The notes beneath the pieces are model-generated. The model was not told the origin of the DNA, searched no databases, and saw nothing but the letters and a program-made list of their open reading frames with translations. DNA of 64,000 bases, from the NCBI RefSeq assembly GCF_022479115.1, contig NZ_CP092497.1, positions 7,564,001 through 7,628,000 of the forward strand. Reading direction: 5' to 3'. Below are positions 62,518 to 64,000 of this stretch, one piece after another. The translations under genes and the position numbers were made by a program. Each line of letters opens with the position of its first letter. Position 1 is the first letter of the stretch. The DNA comes from Amycolatopsis sp. EV170708-02-1. Lineage in GTDB: Bacteria; Actinomycetota; Actinomycetes; Mycobacteriales; Pseudonocardiaceae.

Positions 62518-63075
62518 ATGGTCGTGAGACGGGATGGCTACGTCCGAGCCGCGCTGGAACTCCTCGACGAGGTCGGGCTGGACGGATTGAGCCTGCGCAA
62601 GCTCGGGGAGAAGCTCGGCGTGCGCGGCCCCGCGCTCTACACGCATTTCGAGAGCAAGCAGGCGCTGCTCGACCAGATGGCCGAAACCATGCTGGACGAC
62701 CGGCTCGCCCCGCTCGACGATCCGGCGGCGATGGACGACTGGGCCGGGTGGCTGGCCCGGCGCGCCCGCACCATCCGCGCCACGCTGCTGTCCTACCGGG
62801 ACGGTGCCCGCCTGCACGCCGGCTCCCGCCCCACCGGCCGGTCGGCGATGACACCGCTGATCAAACCGTTGCTGCGGGCGGGTTTCACCGAAGAGGACGC
62901 GACGCACGCCATCCTCGCGATCAGCCGGTACACCCTCGGCTGCGCGATCGACGAACAGCAGCACGTCGAGGGCGGCCACGACGAGGATCCGGCCGCCTCG
63001 TTCGAATACGGCCTCGCACGTCTGATCGCCGGGCTCCGCGCCGACGTCGAGCTCGCGAATCCGGACGTCGCCTAG
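62518..63075 (+). CDS. TetR-family repressor (TetR-class C-terminal domain)
   Basis: 185 residues from the ATG at 62518 with GAAGG at good spacing. HTH GLSLRKLGEKLGVRGPALYTHF (about 22-43) resembles the classical TetR of tetracycline resistance, and the C-terminal part includes the DPAASFEYGLARLIAGL helix typical of the TetR_C domain. It controls the divergent exporter through the palindrome between them. Confidence 0.9.
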   Translation: MVVRRDGYVRAALELLDEVGLDGLSLRKLGEKLGVRGPALYTHFESKQALLDQMAETMLDDRLAPLDDPAAMDDWAGWLARRARTIRATLLSYRDGARLHAGSRPTGRSAMTPLIKPLLRAGFTEEDATHAILAISRYTLGCAIDEQQHVEGGHDEDPAASFEYGLARLIAGLRADVELANPDVA

Positions 63076-63098
63076 GCGCATTCAGAGGACGAAACGCG

Positions 63099-63761
63099 TC
63101 ACGACCAGAGGTAGCGGCGTTCCGGTCGCCCGGTCCCGCCGTACTTGAGCGTCACCTCGGCCTTCCCCGTCGCCACGAAATGCTCCAGGTACCGGCGCGC
63201 GCTCACCCGCGCGACGCCGGTCGCCTCGGCGCATTCGCTCGCCGACATCCCACCGGCCGCGCCCCGCAGCGCGGTCTCCACCAGCCGCGCGGTCTCGGCG
63301 GTGAGTCCCTTGGGCAGCACGGGTTTCGCGCTCGGCCGCGCGCCGAAGACCTGGTCGACGTCGGCCTGCCCGGCCTCGGCGAGCCGGTCCAGGCGCCGGT
63401 GCAACGACGCGAAATGGGTGAGCTGATCGCGCAGCGACGCGTACTCGAACGGCTTGATCAGATAGTGCAGCACCCCGCCCCGCATCGCCTGCCGCACGGT
63501 TTCCACGTCGGTCGCGGCGGTGATCAGGATGACGTCGACGTCTTCGGTCGCGCGCAGTTCGCGCAGCACCGAAAGCCCGTCGAGATCGGGAAGATAGACG
63601 TCCAGCAGCACCAGATCCGGTTTCAGCTCCCGCGCCAGGCGGAGCGCGTCGGCGCCGGTGTGCGCGACCCCGACCACCGCGAAACCCTCCGTCCGTGTGA
63701 CGTATCCACTGTGGACCTTCGCGACCATGAAATCGTCGTCGACGACGAGCACCTTGATCAT
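63099..63761 (-). CDS. Response regulator, CitB/DcuR family
   Basis: 220 residues from the ATG at 63761. The receiver domain (about 1-125) has the acidic pocket DDD at 8-10, the phosphoacceptor D55 (LVLLDVYLPD) and K near 105 (LIKPF). A C-terminal winged HTH follows (SASECAEATGVARVSARRYLEH). This family answers to dicarboxylates or citrate through CitA/DcuS kinases. The start overlaps the stop of the kinase gene. Confidence 0.88.
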   Translation of the reverse strand: MIKVLVVDDDFMVAKVHSGYVTRTEGFAVVGVAHTGADALRLARELKPDLVLLDVYLPDLDGLSVLRELRATEDVDVILITAATDVETVRQAMRGGVLHYLIKPFEYASLRDQLTHFASLHRRLDRLAEAGQADVDQVFGARPSAKPVLPKGLTAETARLVETALRGAAGGMSASECAEATGVARVSARRYLEHFVATGKAEVTLKYGGTGRPERRYLWS

Positions 63762-64000
63762 CGCGGCAACCTCGCCGTGAACACCGCGCCGCCGGAGTTG
63801 TGCACCTCGACCGAGCCTCCTCGCCGCACGCACGCCTGCCTGATCAGCGCGAGCCCGAGGCCGCGCTGGCCGTGCGCGGCGGCCTTCGTGGTGAAGCCGT
63901 GCTCGAACACTTCCTCCGCGATCTCCGGGGCGACCCCCGGCCCGGAGTCACGGACCTCCACCCGCACTTCGTCCTCCTCCTGCCAGACCCCGACCTCGAT
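63758..64000 (-). CDS. Sensor histidine kinase, C-terminal part only
   Basis: The open frame continues past the right edge; 80 residues of the ATPase domain are visible with G1 box DSGPGV, GFTTKAA and G2 box RGLGLALI, as in CitA/DcuS-type kinases. The stop overlaps the start of the response regulator gene, so the two form a two-component pair. The sensor region is outside the window. Confidence 0.85.
   Translation of the reverse strand: MEVGVWQEEDEVRVEVRDSGPGVAPEIAEEVFEHGFTTKAAAHGQRGLGLALIRQACVRRGGSVEVHNSGGAVFTARLPR

Overview
The window is a piece of a high-GC actinobacterial chromosome. The extreme third-position GC, GTG/TTG starts, the number of TetR, GntR, AraC and LysR regulators, secreted lipid- and Tat-exported enzymes, a Spo0M-like protein and an Eis-type acetyltransferase all fit Pseudonocardiales. 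An Amycolatopsis-like organism is my best guess. The genus is inferred partly from hairpin repeats I recall as common there; no 16S or tRNA gene is present to test it. I see no phage, IS element, CRISPR array or RNA gene.

Layout. (1) 1-5.1 kb, minus strand: a three-gene NTP-dependent conflict or signalling unit. It encodes a cyclase-like/VMAP-C protein, a MoxR AAA+ ATPase and a vWA-like/NB-ARC protein that runs off the left edge. (2) 5.1-13 kb: PucR regulator, a hydrolase translationally coupled to a heterodimeric ABC exporter, an Eis-like acetyltransferase, and a divergent RibD-type reductase/TetR pair with two identical operators. (3) 13-24.7 kb: Spo0M-like protein, a secreted erythromycin-esterase homologue, a secreted intradiol dioxygenase carrying a CBM5/12-like domain, AraC, a GT87 glycosyltransferase, a GntR/YtrA-type ABC operon, SDR, and a DUF222/HNH gene with decayed copies of its own 3' end. 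(4) 24.7-34.3 kb: a regulator-rich zone with a FAD monooxygenase, DJ-1 protein, LysR, GlxA-type AraC, BCCT transporter, and an ECF-sigma/AhpD-like/DoxX unit.

(5) 34.3-61 kb: about 27 kb entirely on the minus strand, in three operons plus a second ROK gene. The first operon encodes a ROK repressor, a ribose-type sugar ABC transporter and a Gfo/Idh/MocA oxidoreductase. The second is an ebo-like cluster (inositol-3-phosphate synthase, UbiA prenyltransferase, TIM barrel-EboA fusion, TatD, EboE, AP-superfamily phosphodiesterase). The third encodes two large secreted ThuA/sugar-dehydrogenase fusions, two sugar isomerase/epimerase proteins, a small multicopper oxidase and a cupredoxin-repeat protein. 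The second and third operons end in members of the same long hairpin family. Taken together the region suggests uptake and oxidation of a sugar, polyol or keto-sugar beside a metabolite-export pathway of unknown product. Four single-base frameshifts break otherwise intact genes here. (6) 61-64 kb: an MFS exporter/TetR pair with a tet-like operator, then a CitB/DcuR-type two-component system cut by the right edge.

Most interesting: the ebo-like cluster, in which an inositol-3-phosphate synthase stands where eboD would be expected; the cyclase-VMAP/MoxR/NB-ARC unit; a discoidin domain inserted inside a ThuA domain; and a hairpin that would hide the ribosome binding site of the ECF sigma gene.
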